Source: an uncultured Lachnospira sp.
Lineage (GTDB): Bacteria > Bacillota > Clostridia > Lachnospirales > Lachnospiraceae
Length of the DNA: 64,000 nt
Assembly: GCA_934343805.1 (NCBI GenBank)
Contig: CAKRIN010000006.1
Location: 44,279-108,278 of the forward strand
Direction: 5' to 3'
Part shown: piece by piece, positions 33,841-42,598 of the stretch
How positions within the stretch are numbered: position 1 is the first letter of the stretch
Layout: each line of letters starts with the position of its first letter
Made by a program: the position numbers and the translations under genes
The notes under the pieces: generated by a model
Told to the model about the DNA's origin: nothing
Databases searched by the model: none
What the model saw: only the letters and a program-made list of their open reading frames with translations

Positions 33841-34936
33841 AATTCAATGCCTTTAATAAAGCATCAACTATATATTTAGAAGCATTTCCATCTCCATAAG
33901 GATTACTTGCCTTACTCATCTTGATATATGTTTCGCGATTATCCAGCAGCTCCTTAACACCTCTGTATATAGATTCTTTCTCAACTCCAACCAGCTTTAG
34001 CGTACCTGCCGCAACCCCCTCTGGTCTTTCAGTATTCTCTCTTAATACCAGAACAGGCTTACCAAGAGATGGGGCTTCTTCCTGCACGCCTCCACTATCT
34101 GTCATTATCAGGAAGCATTGCTGTATATAATTATGAAAATGATATACATCCAATGGTTCTATCAGCCTGATTCTGTCATTATCCCTGAAATACTCATAAG
34201 CTATCTCCCTGACTCTGGGGTTCTTGTGTAACGGATATATAACCTTGACATCAGGATACTCATCCACAATGGCATTAACAGCCTCAAATATGTGTTTCAT
34301 ATTCTCACCAATATTCTCTCTTCTGTGCGAGGTAAGTAATATAAGTCTGCTGCCCTTTGCCCACTCAATATTGTCATCCGAAAAAGATTCATCCACTGTA
34401 GTCTTTAACGCGTCTATTACTGTATTCCCGGTAACATATATATGTGAATGGTTCTTTCCTTCTTTAAGAAGATGCTCTTTTGCAGTTTCTGTAGGTGCAA
34501 AATAATAATTGCATATTAAATCTACAGCCTGCCTGTTAAATTCTTCCGGATATGGCGACTTCATATTATATGTTCTTAGGCCTGCCTCAACATGACCAAC
34601 AGGAATATTTCTGTAAAACGCCGCCAGAGCCGCTGCAAATGAAGTTGTTGTATCTCCATGCACAAGCATTACATCAGGTTTTTCCTTATCAAGAACCAGA
34701 TCGAGTCCTTGCAGCACTTTTGACGTAATGTCTGCAAGCGACTGTTCTTTTTGCATTATATTAAGATCATAATCCGCCGTTATCCCAAACAATCCATTTA
34801 CCTGATCAAGCATTTCCCTATGTTGTCCTGTCAGACACACAACACACTCAACCTCTGGTCTGTTCTTCATCTCTAATATTAGCGGACACATTTTAATAGC
34901 TTCTGGTCTCGTACCATATACAGCTAGTACTTTCAT
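33839..34936 (-). CDS. wecB: UDP-N-acetylglucosamine 2-epimerase (non-hydrolysing)
   Basis: A 365-residue enzyme interconverting UDP-GlcNAc and UDP-ManNAc. The N-terminus KVLAVYGTRPEAIKMCPLIL, VCLTGQHREMLDQV, MLVHGDTTTSFAAALAAFY and HVEAGLRTYNMKSPYPEEFN are diagnostic, as are TSHRRENIG and MTDSGGVQEEAPSLGKPVLV. The ATG at 34936 follows GGAGA by seven bases; an upstream in-frame codon at 34975 lies inside a terminator-like hairpin and is unlikely. A sigma-D promoter lies 120 bases upstream. It could supply ManNAc for the flagellar glycan. Confidence 0.95.
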   Translation of the reverse strand: MKVLAVYGTRPEAIKMCPLILEMKNRPEVECVVCLTGQHREMLDQVNGLFGITADYDLNIMQKEQSLADITSKVLQGLDLVLDKEKPDVMLVHGDTTTSFAAALAAFYRNIPVGHVEAGLRTYNMKSPYPEEFNRQAVDLICNYYFAPTETAKEHLLKEGKNHSHIYVTGNTVIDALKTTVDESFSDDNIEWAKGSRLILLTSHRRENIGENMKHIFEAVNAIVDEYPDVKVIYPLHKNPRVREIAYEYFRDNDRIRLIEPLDVYHFHNYIQQCFLIMTDSGGVQEEAPSLGKPVLVLRENTERPEGVAAGTLKLVGVEKESIYRGVKELLDNRETYIKMSKASNPYGDGNASKYIVDALLKALN

Positions 34937-34950
34937 ATATATTTCTCCAT

Positions 34951-34984
34951 AAAAAAATTCCGTGTATTTACCCATACACGGAAT
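34951..34984 (-). terminator. Terminator or attenuator hairpin before wecB
   Basis: Minus strand ATTCCGTGTAT-GGGTAA-ATACACGGAAT (34957-34984), a perfect 11-base-pair stem, followed by seven T. It lies between a sigma-D promoter (35058-35085) and the wecB ribosome site, so transcripts from that promoter must pass it. Confidence 0.8.
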
Positions 34985-35057
34985 TCACACATTCAGTAAA
35001 TATTGCATCCTGACTTCCATGTCTATAGGATATATGTTTCTTCTACATATATCTTAT

Positions 35058-35085
35058 ATATCGGATGTCATCCGCCCAATATTAA
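35058..35085 (-). promoter_or_regulatory. Sigma-D promoter upstream of wecB
   Basis: Minus strand TTAA (35082-35085), a 16-base spacer, TCCGATAT (35058-35065). The -10 box is identical to those of the flagellin 2 and flaG genes. It would place wecB and the following transferase genes under late flagellar control. Confidence 0.65.
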
Positions 35086-35125
35086 CCCATTATTCTATTT
35101 AATATGCCTATTTATTAATGCATTT

Positions 35126-36298
35126 TTATAACTGTTCTCCAAGCATTTGCTTTAACTTCTGCGTAAACACATATGCGCCAAGGTAATTAAGATGATCTTT
35201 GTCATAATAATACTTCTTATCCGCAGTCATTTCATCCTCCAGATAAGACGTGAATCTGAACGGATATCTGCTCCTTAGATCCTCTATAACTCCCATAAAC
35301 TGTTCTTTCCACTTAATATAATATAGCTCTCTCTTATCAAGAATCCCTTTATATATTGGAAGAAGTATTATATCTACTTTAATGTCAGGCCACTTACTAT
35401 ATATTAATGCAAGCATGTCATTCATAACAGACACATTTTCACTGATAGTTTCGGGATACTCATTGCGTACAGTGCTTGATGTTACCTCATACTCTTCAAC
35501 AAGGCTGTCCGTAATCATCTCCATTCTCTGTTCGACCCTGTTAACACCTCTGTAATCGGCATACCCATTCATATAATATGTGTCCGGGAACAAATCCTTC
35601 CACATCCCAAGCTTACTTATATCCAGTCCTTTATATTTGCTATATAGAAGATAATTGCGGACTTCCTCGAGGCTGTTTTTATATATTTTATTGCGTGTCA
35701 TATTATGTCCATCAAGATTGTAACCGCCCCACATAAAATATCTGTATATATTCTTAGCAAGAGATGTATCAAAATTAAAATATTCATAATCATACATATC
35801 TATAATTATATGTTTGAGGTCTTTTATCTTTTCCCAGTAATTATCAATGCAATACTCAAGAGTCTTATAATTATAATATATATCCTGTGATGAAACAGCA
35901 AGATTAGCATAATGCCCCTGTAATCTGTCCGCAAGTATTCCAACCTCTGCATGTGACAAACCAAGAATCAATCCATCATATGAATGATGTAAAGGATTAC
36001 TCATAACCAAATCTGCCCTCATGGCAGGCAACATTGCTTTATGCCATAAAATATAATCAAATACTGTACAGCTGTCATTAGTAACAATTGTCTTAATCAT
36101 AGCTGTAATATCTGCCGATAACTTATCATCATCAAACATAACAACTATGCAGTCATAATCATTGATACCCGAATCCGTAAGCAGTTCTGGTCCAAATGTG
36201 CCATCCCAATAATAGACATCAACCATATGAGCAGTATCATCTAATGCCTGCAATGCATAATCCGTAAACAGCTTTTCTCCAATAACAAGTATATTCAT
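35126..36298 (-). CDS. SGNH-hydrolase-like protein
   Basis: A 390-residue protein without obvious signal peptide. An N-terminal Rossmann-like part (MNILVIGEKLFTDYALQALD) is followed by DGLILGLSHAEVGILADRLQ, where a Gly-x-Ser resembles SGNH block I, then HIIIDMYDYEYFNFD, and at the end KYYYDKDHLNYLGAYVFTQK, where Asp-x-x-His fits the C-terminal catalytic pair. Such proteins can be O-acetyl/acyl esterases or transferases acting on glycans. No acyl donor enzyme is nearby except the AMP-ligase-like gene at 5.6 kb. Family assignment is moderate and the function is unknown. Confidence 0.55.
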   Translation of the reverse strand: MNILVIGEKLFTDYALQALDDTAHMVDVYYWDGTFGPELLTDSGINDYDCIVVMFDDDKLSADITAMIKTIVTNDSCTVFDYILWHKAMLPAMRADLVMSNPLHHSYDGLILGLSHAEVGILADRLQGHYANLAVSSQDIYYNYKTLEYCIDNYWEKIKDLKHIIIDMYDYEYFNFDTSLAKNIYRYFMWGGYNLDGHNMTRNKIYKNSLEEVRNYLLYSKYKGLDISKLGMWKDLFPDTYYMNGYADYRGVNRVEQRMEMITDSLVEEYEVTSSTVRNEYPETISENVSVMNDMLALIYSKWPDIKVDIILLPIYKGILDKRELYYIKWKEQFMGVIEDLRSRYPFRFTSYLEDEMTADKKYYYDKDHLNYLGAYVFTQKLKQMLGEQL

Positions 36299-36300
36299 TC

Positions 36301-38520
36301 CTACACCTCATAATTCATTATCATTACAGGCTTGTCTGCATTTCTGTACTCCTGAACCACTGAAGATATATCACCATAATATGCATCACATGAATTAAGT
36401 ATATCCTTGTCTCTGTCACTGCATATATGTCCGATTTCTTCAATTCTGTATTTATCCCTGATTGTATTTATCTGCTCACTAAGATTCCTGTCTATATCCT
36501 CCATAACAGTATCAACAAGGTTCTGAACACACCAGATAACCTCTATCTTATCTGAGTATTGTTTAAATACATCTAATACATTCTTTATCTTGCCCGCCGC
36601 TATCTCTGAATTCTGCATAAGTCCGCTTATTGAAGTATAGAACAAAATCTTTATTTTTCCATTGCCTTTAACAACGTTATGTCCCTCATTCTTCATCCAA
36701 TCCGGTTTAACATATATTTTATCTTTCCATATGTTTTCAGTTTCTTTGCCTGCGAATTCAGTCAGCTTCTTTATATACATATTACGCATATTCTCAGACT
36801 GTACATATACCTCATCAGAATTTACTACACCAGGTACTGTGCAGAAACAACCCATATTCTTATACTCCCGTTCATTAGAAGAATTAAACTCTTCAAGTGT
36901 AAACGACTGTATATAGACAAGTTTGTTAGTACAGCACTTTAACCTGTCTGAATAATATTTTTTCTCAATTCCTATTGCTTTATTTTCATTATCAAACGGA
37001 TTCTGTATATATATAATGTCTGGATGATGCAGAGCAATATCATATTGTGCTAAATCAATAGCACCAATATCTGTTGTAAAGTTCCCCAGTTCATTTACTT
37101 CTTTCTTTATGCTTCCATCATATTCTTTATAAAAATACGGAAGTACAGCAACAGCCACTTCTGTGTCCTGTTCCTCTTTATATTTCTTCCATACATTCTC
37201 TATATACTTCCACTCAGAAACCTTACTCACAAGAATAAGTACTTCTTTCTTTTCAATAATATCTTTTTCCAGTATTCTTCTTACATTGTCATACTCAGCT
37301 TTTATATCAGCATTATTTCCCTGATACATTGTGTATATAACATCACAGAAACGTTCCAGGCATCTTACACTTTCCGTCCCTTCGCCTTTTATCTTCTCGA
37401 TAAGGTTTCCCATATCAATCACTTCCTGTTGCACATCAACAAGTTTCTCTTTTATGACTTCTGTGTCCTGTATATGTCCGATTTCTTCAATCTGTCCTCC
37501 AATATTATCAAGCTGCTCTTTCAGATACTTTCTATAACCTGACAGCTCTTCAGAATCAGCTTCTCTTACTGCCTTTTTCTCATCATATGTATACTCAGGC
37601 AGTTTAAAATCCATAAGCGCTTCAAGCTGTCTCTTCTGTGATTCATAGAACGGATAATCATGACCGCCTGCATTTCTGACAAGCTTCATATAATCGCCAT
37701 ACCTCCGCTTTAACATAGCATCAAAGCCTGCTGGCACGGGTATAGTCGTATTCTCAAACGGAATTCTTACAAGCTTCTCATAAAACTTCTTTGGAATTCT
37801 TAAATGTCTTCCATACAGGCTATGTGGCATCATCTGCGTCATTTCCGTACATTTTTCATGTTCAAATGATGCAAATACACTCTCAGCCACATTATATAGC
37901 TGTATTCTTTCCTGCTCCTTATCTTCAATTGAAGTACAATTAACATGAAGCATATTATTAATTCTTCCCAGTGCCTCTGTCTCCTGTGCTTTGCTAAGCC
38001 TTCCATCGCCAATTGCATCTGCCACCGTGATAACATACTCTGCTGTTTTTTCACATTTTTCCTGCAACACGGCATCATCTGAGACATTATCATGGACAAA
38101 TATATCCAGTCCTGCAATATATGGAAATCCATGGAACCTTCTTAAATGTTCATCCTCAAAGCATATTCTGTTTTTGCACACCACCCTTGCAAGAAAATGA
38201 TGAAAATCTTTCTGCGTGTTAAATGTAAATATCTGAAAACCTTCTTTAAATTCTTTAGGCGCCACCTCACAGAATTTTCTATAGTCAGTTCTCATCATTC
38301 CAATATCCAGATCATCATCCCATGGAATAAATCCAGCATGACGGACTGCTCCAAGAAGTGTTCCCCACTCTGCATAATATTTTATATTGTACTTACAGCA
38401 TATGCGATCTACCTCACATAATACATCCAGAGCCGTAGCCCATGCTCTCTTTATCATTGATGGAACATAGAAACCATCTCTTACTTCATCTTCAAAATAA
38501 CTGTCTGGAAACTGCAGCAT
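36301..38520 (-). CDS. LicD-family protein with C-terminal GT-B-like domain (copy 1)
   Basis: A 739-residue protein. LicD motif at residues about 51-76: EWGTLLGAVRHAGF and IPWDDDLDIGMM, fully canonical, then GFPYIAGLDIFVHD. A helical linker (about 330-430) leads to a C-terminal domain (AVLPYFYKEYDGSIKKEV, PDIIYIQNPFDNENKAIG, LVYIQSFTLEEF, GVVNSDEVYVQSENMRNMYI) shared with the next gene and distantly with the TagF/TarL-like protein at 17.7 kb. The ATG at 38520 has GGAG five bases upstream; an in-frame codon at 38553 is less likely. It probably transfers a CDP-activated phospho-alcohol. Confidence 0.8.
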   Translation of the reverse strand: MLQFPDSYFEDEVRDGFYVPSMIKRAWATALDVLCEVDRICCKYNIKYYAEWGTLLGAVRHAGFIPWDDDLDIGMMRTDYRKFCEVAPKEFKEGFQIFTFNTQKDFHHFLARVVCKNRICFEDEHLRRFHGFPYIAGLDIFVHDNVSDDAVLQEKCEKTAEYVITVADAIGDGRLSKAQETEALGRINNMLHVNCTSIEDKEQERIQLYNVAESVFASFEHEKCTEMTQMMPHSLYGRHLRIPKKFYEKLVRIPFENTTIPVPAGFDAMLKRRYGDYMKLVRNAGGHDYPFYESQKRQLEALMDFKLPEYTYDEKKAVREADSEELSGYRKYLKEQLDNIGGQIEEIGHIQDTEVIKEKLVDVQQEVIDMGNLIEKIKGEGTESVRCLERFCDVIYTMYQGNNADIKAEYDNVRRILEKDIIEKKEVLILVSKVSEWKYIENVWKKYKEEQDTEVAVAVLPYFYKEYDGSIKKEVNELGNFTTDIGAIDLAQYDIALHHPDIIYIQNPFDNENKAIGIEKKYYSDRLKCCTNKLVYIQSFTLEEFNSSNEREYKNMGCFCTVPGVVNSDEVYVQSENMRNMYIKKLTEFAGKETENIWKDKIYVKPDWMKNEGHNVVKGNGKIKILFYTSISGLMQNSEIAAGKIKNVLDVFKQYSDKIEVIWCVQNLVDTVMEDIDRNLSEQINTIRDKYRIEEIGHICSDRDKDILNSCDAYYGDISSVVQEYRNADKPVMIMNYEV

Positions 38521-38567
38521 AATATCTCCATTCTTACCCGTTTTTCTTAGCATCTCAAGTTTGTGCG

Positions 38568-40592
38568 TTATAAATATACATTCTCTATCATAACCGGCTT
38601 ATTAGCATTTCTACACATCTGTGCCTCTGCTCCTGCCTCACCATAAAATGCATCGCACGCCTTTACAGCGTCCCTTAACTCTCCATTGCCCACGATATAT
38701 TCATTGTACTTTCTTAAAGCGCACTGATAGTCCATAAGAAGTTCTGAATTCTCTCCCTCCAGAACCTCTTCCATATTGCTTTCAAACGCAAGCAGGCACA
38801 CAATCTCTTCTTTATATTGTTCAAACACTTCCATTGTACGTCCGATTTTTTCAAACATTTCATGCTTATGTTCAAGCACACCATTAGTGCTTATATAGTA
38901 AAGTATTATTTTCTTATAACTTCCATCGCTTCTGGCTGCCTGATTTCTCCATTTCCCAGGTATCCTGTTATATCTTAACGGATTATTATTATCATTTACC
39001 AGATACTGCGCACCATTTGCGTTAAGCTGATTCTCCCACAGCTGCCTGCTTTCTTCTCCAAAAAATCCTGTGAGCTTTCTTATATACAGATTCCTTATAT
39101 TCTCTGACTGCAATATAACTTCATCAGCATATACCACTCCCGGCATTGTCACATACGAATTCATACTGACATCCGCTCTCATATCCTGGGCATCAATCTC
39201 ATCTGTTGCAAAATAAGGTATATATATAAGCTTATCTGTATGCATAAGCAGATTCCTGACATAATAACGTGGGTGTATAGTTGCTGCAACATTATATCCG
39301 TCATATGGATTCTGAATAATTATTTCATCCGGATCATCTTTCTCATAATTATATTCATCCTCTGACAGCACATTAATATAGTCCGGATACTCTGCGCTTG
39401 TACTGTATTGTTCAACAGTTCCATCATAATTTTTATAATAATATGGAACAGAAACAACCTTTACATCTACATCTTCCCTGTCCTTATACTCTCTCCACAG
39501 CCCATCCATTGCATCCCAGTGCTCTGGCTTAAATGGCATGAACACAACATTTTTCTTTTTCTTTTTATTATCCAGCGCCTTTAATACTTTTCTCTTTCCG
39601 CGCAATATTGCAACGTGTTCCTTAAATGTTATAACATCTTCAAGCGTATCTTTAAATTCATTAAGACCTGACTCTGATTTTTCCCTGATAATCTCTCTCT
39701 GTTTATCAAAGAATGGATAATCATGTGAATCCCATGTATGAACCAGCTTCATGTAATCCCCGTACTTTTGTTTAAGAATTGCATCATACCCAAATGGTAC
39801 AGGAATTGTAATGTTTTCAAAAGGAATCCTGACCGCCTTCTTATAATACGAATTACGGAATTTATAGGCTTTATTCTTCTGCCATATAGCCCTTATAGTC
39901 AGTTCCTCTGTTTCGTCTTCTGTATAAAGGCTGCATAACTGGTCTACAAGTATATTTAATTGCTGTATTATATCTTTTTCCCTGTCAATTCTTACTCCGC
40001 ATAACTGTTCTATACTTAAAAGATTACTATTCAGTTTTTCTAAGTCTTCTCCTTCAATAGCTTCATTCTCTGAATCTTTCATTCTCATAAACTTGGCTAC
40101 TGTATTGACAATATCTATAACAGTACATAAATAATCGTCTTCTTCCCTGTCCGGTGCAATAAAATCCAGCGGAAATATGTCTATCCCCGCAACATATGGA
40201 AAGCCATGATATTTATCAAGGTATTTCGCACTGAAATCTATTGTTCTTCCACTGATAATTCTTGCCAGCAGATTATCATTATCCTTATCACTTTCTATAT
40301 TATATATCTGATAGCCTTCCGGCATAATATTCTTAACATTTTTAACAAATTTATTAAAATCAGGTCTTTTCATACATATATCCATATCATCATCCCATGG
40401 TATGAATCCATGGTGTCTTACTGCTCCAAGAAGTGTTCCCCACTCTGCAAAATACTGGATTCCATTCTCTCTGCATGCTTTATCAACATCATTGAGTACC
40501 TCGAGCTGCGCTGCCCATGCATGCTTCATCTCTGCTGATACATAGAAACCATCTCTTATCTCATCTTCAAAAAAACTTTTATCAATTTCCAT
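38568..40592 (-). CDS. LicD-family protein with C-terminal GT-B-like domain (copy 2)
   Basis: A 674-residue paralogue of the gene downstream. It shares the start (SFFEDEIRDGFYVSAEMKHA), the LicD motif at about 51-74 (WGTLLGAVRHHGF, IPWDDDMDICM), FPYVAGIDIFPLDF, and the C-terminal domain (VSVPYYYKNYDGTVEQY, PDEIIIQNPYDGYNVAAT, GVVYADEVILQSENIRNLYI). The coiled linker is shorter than in copy 1. It is the first gene after flagellin 2 and its terminator, so read-through or an unseen promoter drives it. Duplication of the whole two-domain unit is clear. Confidence 0.8.
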   Translation of the reverse strand: MEIDKSFFEDEIRDGFYVSAEMKHAWAAQLEVLNDVDKACRENGIQYFAEWGTLLGAVRHHGFIPWDDDMDICMKRPDFNKFVKNVKNIMPEGYQIYNIESDKDNDNLLARIISGRTIDFSAKYLDKYHGFPYVAGIDIFPLDFIAPDREEDDYLCTVIDIVNTVAKFMRMKDSENEAIEGEDLEKLNSNLLSIEQLCGVRIDREKDIIQQLNILVDQLCSLYTEDETEELTIRAIWQKNKAYKFRNSYYKKAVRIPFENITIPVPFGYDAILKQKYGDYMKLVHTWDSHDYPFFDKQREIIREKSESGLNEFKDTLEDVITFKEHVAILRGKRKVLKALDNKKKKKNVVFMPFKPEHWDAMDGLWREYKDREDVDVKVVSVPYYYKNYDGTVEQYSTSAEYPDYINVLSEDEYNYEKDDPDEIIIQNPYDGYNVAATIHPRYYVRNLLMHTDKLIYIPYFATDEIDAQDMRADVSMNSYVTMPGVVYADEVILQSENIRNLYIRKLTGFFGEESRQLWENQLNANGAQYLVNDNNNPLRYNRIPGKWRNQAARSDGSYKKIILYYISTNGVLEHKHEMFEKIGRTMEVFEQYKEEIVCLLAFESNMEEVLEGENSELLMDYQCALRKYNEYIVGNGELRDAVKACDAFYGEAGAEAQMCRNANKPVMIENVYL

Positions 40593-40637
40593 ATATGTAT
40601 GTTCCCCTGTCTGTAATTAATATCCTTATCTGGTTGC

Positions 40638-40664
40638 AAAAAGAGCCGGTGCAAGCACCGGCTC
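40638..40664 (-). terminator. Terminator after flagellin 2
   Basis: Minus strand GAGCCGGTGC-TT-GCACCGGCTC (40643-40664), followed by five T. A perfect 10-base-pair GC-rich stem. Confidence 0.9.
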
Positions 40665-40688
40665 TTCTGCTTATAGTAGTAGTTGTTA

Positions 40689-41507
40689 TTAACCGAGAAG
40701 TGAAAGTACTCCCTGTGTTGACTGATTTGCCTGAGCAAGCATTGACTGTCCAGCCTGTGAAAGGATGTTGTTCTTGCTGTACTCAACCATCTCAGATGCC
40801 ATATCTGTATCACGGATACGTGACTCAGCAGCCTGAGTATTCTCAGATGTTGTATCCAGGTTGTTGATTGTATGCTCAAGTCTGTTCTGAAGAGCACCTA
40901 ACTTAGATCTCTCTGTAGAAACCTTAGTAATAGCAGCCTGAATGATAGACATTGAAGTACCAGCTGTTGCATTAGAGCTTACTGCAATCTTAGTAGCTGA
41001 AACTCCGAGGCTAGAAGCATTCATCTTACCGATTGAGATACCAATAACCTGACCAGAAAGTGAACCAACCTGAAGGCTCTTTCCTGAGAATGAACCATCT
41101 AACAGATTCATTGTGTTGAACTGTGTTGTAGAGTAGATTCTATCAAGCTCTGAAGTTAACTGTGTAATCTCAGACTGGATAGCTTCTCTATCAGATGTTG
41201 TGTTAGTATCGTTAGCAGCCTGTGTTGCTAACTCATTCATTCTCTGAAGAATTGAATGTGTCTCGTTAAGAGCACCTTCAGCTACCTGAATAAGTGAAAT
41301 ACCATCTTCTGCGTTAGAAGAAGCCTTATTAAGACCTCTGATCTGGCTTCTCATCTTCTCTGAGATTGAAAGACCAGCAGCATCATCGCCTGCACGGTTA
41401 ATCTTGTAACCTGAAGATAACTTCTCTGTTGACTTCTGGAGTGCGCTAGACACTGTACCCATCTGTCTGTTTGTGTTCATTGCTGATAAATTGTGTTGTA
41501 CTACCAT
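40689..41507 (-). CDS. Flagellin 2
   Basis: A 272-residue flagellin. D0/D1 segments (MVVQHNLSAMNTNRQMGTV, STEKLSSGYKINRAGDDAAG and the C-terminal ESRIRDTDMASEMVEYSKNN) are nearly identical to flagellin 1. The variable middle contains GKMNASSLGVSATKIAVSSN and TAGTSMSII, with several Ser/Thr candidate modification sites. It has a consensus sigma-D promoter, a leader with a CsrA-type hairpin, and a strong terminator. It is probably the major filament protein, since its regulatory signals are stronger than those of flagellin 1; that ranking is an inference. Confidence 0.97.
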   Translation of the reverse strand: MVVQHNLSAMNTNRQMGTVSSALQKSTEKLSSGYKINRAGDDAAGLSISEKMRSQIRGLNKASSNAEDGISLIQVAEGALNETHSILQRMNELATQAANDTNTTSDREAIQSEITQLTSELDRIYSTTQFNTMNLLDGSFSGKSLQVGSLSGQVIGISIGKMNASSLGVSATKIAVSSNATAGTSMSIIQAAITKVSTERSKLGALQNRLEHTINNLDTTSENTQAAESRIRDTDMASEMVEYSKNNILSQAGQSMLAQANQSTQGVLSLLG

Positions 41508-41515
41508 AATGTTTT

Positions 41516-41557
41516 CCTCCTTGAAAATAAATTTTGACGCTGCATCCTTGCGACGTC
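41516..41557 (-). promoter_or_regulatory. CsrA-type leader of flagellin 2
   Basis: Minus strand GACGTCGC-AAGGAT-GCAGCGTC (41536-41557) makes an 8-pair stem with one mismatch and one G-T pair, with GGA in the loop. A second GGA is in the ribosome site AAGGAGG (41516-41522). This two-site layout matches the known CsrA repression of hag in Bacillus subtilis, where FliW relieves it. csrA and fliW lie 4 kb upstream. Confidence 0.65.
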
Positions 41558-41601
41558 GTGTTATGGTTTACAAGAAACTCTTTAGTTTCCTTGTACTTTA
41601 T

Positions 41602-41628
41602 ATATCGGACCTAAGTACCAAAACTTTA
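41602..41628 (-). promoter_or_regulatory. Sigma-D promoter of flagellin 2
   Basis: Minus strand TAAA (41625-41628), a 15-base spacer, TCCGATAT (41602-41609). Near consensus. Confidence 0.9.
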
Positions 41629-41671
41629 GTCCGTAATATAAACTTTTTTAAAAATGTTCCACCACTTCATT

Positions 41672-42145
41672 CTACTGCTTGGTATCCATGAATTGTGGCT
41701 CACTGCTAAGCTTATTCATATTCTGATAATAAGACTTTGCCATTGAAGCGCTTCGCTTGGCTTCCTTATGTTCCTGTCTTTCTCTTCTGAACATCTCTTC
41801 AACTTTTACCTTGTTACGCTTTTCCTGAACCTCAATTCTGGTTCCTGCCTCTGTAACCTCGGTTATAAGCTTCTTCATTGCAGCAATCTCCTGCGCGTAT
41901 TGCTCCTTATTATCATTAAGCTCATCTCTTACCCTGTTAAAAAGTGTCTGAAAGCCTTCATCAAGCTTATCCAGTTCATCTATGCAGCCGCCCTTTGCTT
42001 TCATATTGGCATCAAATGCTTCACTGTCAAACTCACTGGCAGAAAGGATTTCATCCTGCTGCTCATTATAAGATATTATATCCAGCAGGATTTCCTTCTT
42101 CTTGTTAAGGCTGTCTATCATCATCTGAAGATAATTATCTGTCAT
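41672..42145 (-). CDS. FliT/FlgN-like flagellar chaperone candidate
   Basis: A 157-residue, highly charged, helical protein (MTDNYLQMMIDSLNKKKEIL ... SSEPQFMDTKQ). Length, coiled-coil character and location after fliS match FliT-type chaperones, which hold the filament cap protein before export. The ATG at 42145 has AGGAGC just before it and lies 8 bases after the fliS stop; a longer start inside fliS is less likely. Sequence motifs of the family are weak, so the name is from context. Confidence 0.65.
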   Translation of the reverse strand: MTDNYLQMMIDSLNKKKEILLDIISYNEQQDEILSASEFDSEAFDANMKAKGGCIDELDKLDEGFQTLFNRVRDELNDNKEQYAQEIAAMKKLITEVTEAGTRIEVQEKRNKVKVEEMFRRERQEHKEAKRSASMAKSYYQNMNKLSSEPQFMDTKQ

Positions 42146-42153
42146 GTCTGCTC

Positions 42154-42540
42154 CTACTGATTCATACCTCTTGTGCGGTTCATAACTTCTTTCCATGTAT
42201 CTCTCATGCCCCTGATTTCATCAAGTGCCTTATTAAGAATCTCTGGATCTTTCTTTATATTAGCATCAACCAGAAGCGAGTATATATAATTATATACATT
42301 TTCAAAATCCTTAGCTACCGGATACTTATGATTAAGAGTAACCTTGAACTCCGTTATAATATTCTCTGCTTTCTTAATATTAATGTGAGCTTTCTCATAA
42401 TCCTTTTTCTCTATAGCCATAAGTGCAATATTGCAAAACTTAATAGCTCCCTCATAGAGCATCAATGTAAGCTCTGCCGGACTCGCTGTAAGAATCTTAT
42501 TCCTGTTGTATTCCTGTGCAATATTCTGATTAAATGCCAT
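42154..42540 (-). CDS. fliS: Flagellar export chaperone FliS
   Basis: A 128-residue flagellin chaperone. It starts MAFNQNIAQEYNRNKILTAS and contains PAELTLMLYEGAIKFCNIAL, the hallmark of FliS, which keeps flagellin unfolded until export. The C-terminal part (LNKALDEIRGMRDTWKEVMN) is typical. GAGGAG precedes the ATG at 42540; an in-frame GTG is six codons upstream. The fliD-fliS-fliT order is standard. Confidence 0.96.
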   Translation of the reverse strand: MAFNQNIAQEYNRNKILTASPAELTLMLYEGAIKFCNIALMAIEKKDYEKAHINIKKAENIITEFKVTLNHKYPVAKDFENVYNYIYSLLVDANIKKDPEILNKALDEIRGMRDTWKEVMNRTRGMNQ

Positions 42541-42598
42541 ATTCTCCTCATTCCCCACAGAAAATATAATTCTGTGTGATCATTTTATTAGGTAACTG

